Shown piece after piece: positions 5,088 through 5,088 of a stretch of 5,088 bases of DNA (the first letter of the stretch is position 1; every line of letters starts with the position of its first letter). Below the pieces are notes generated by a model. That model saw nothing but the letters and a program-made list of their open reading frames with translations. It made no database searches and was not told the origin of the DNA. The stretch spans positions 1 through 5,088 of the forward strand of contig DOCD01000153.1 in assembly GCA_003503945.1 (NCBI GenBank), in the 5' to 3' direction. The stretch is from Clostridiales bacterium (lineage in GTDB: Bacteria; Bacillota; Clostridia; Christensenellales; Borkfalkiaceae). The position numbers and the translations under genes were made by a program.

Positions 5088-5088
5088 T

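Overview
The window looks like a chromosomal segment of an anaerobic, endospore-forming Firmicute of class Clostridia. This rests on three things: a Veg-family gene, a SipL-like DUF3794/LysM spore-coat morphogenesis gene and ispE lie in one row (B. subtilis has veg-sspF-ispE at the matching place); the ribosome-binding sites are of the strong GGAGG type; and GC-rich genes alternate with very AT-rich intergenic DNA. I cannot name a genus from sequence alone. An uncultured gut-type clostridial lineage is plausible but is inference.

All five genes are on the minus strand, so the window reads from right to left. 5055-4807: a Veg-family small protein, preceded at the right edge by a perfect 10-bp inverted repeat. 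4806-4713: an intergenic stretch with a sigma-E-like promoter candidate and the GGGAGG site that sets the next start. 4712-3240: a SipL-like protein, closed by a clear intrinsic terminator at 3205-3231. 3185-3151: a consensus-like vegetative promoter so close to ispE that its transcript would be leaderless. 3150-2296: ispE, a kinase of the MEP isoprenoid pathway. 2293-2179: a compact element of nested hairpins, probably a dispersed palindromic repeat. 2159-1257: an unrecognised TPR-like protein with two membrane segments. 1260-139: a group I cysteine desulfurase overlapping the previous gene by ATGA. 138-1: AT-rich DNA with a weak hairpin, a possible promoter and a dyad that may serve a gene beyond the left edge.

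In function, the right half pairs a short Veg-like gene with a spore-coat morphogenesis gene that carries its own apparent mother-cell promoter and terminator. The left half looks like a housekeeping transcription unit: ispE, the membrane TPR protein and the cysteine desulfurase (sulfur donor for Fe-S clusters or tRNA thiolation). MEP-pathway enzymes IspG and IspH are Fe-S proteins, so ispE and a desulfurase in one unit is compatible but not proof of a link.

I found no CRISPR array, RNA gene, prophage, transposase or obvious new multi-gene system. The signals most worth a second look are regulatory: the leaderless layout of ispE, the sigma-E-like promoter, the hairpin over the veg leader and the palindromic intergenic element.
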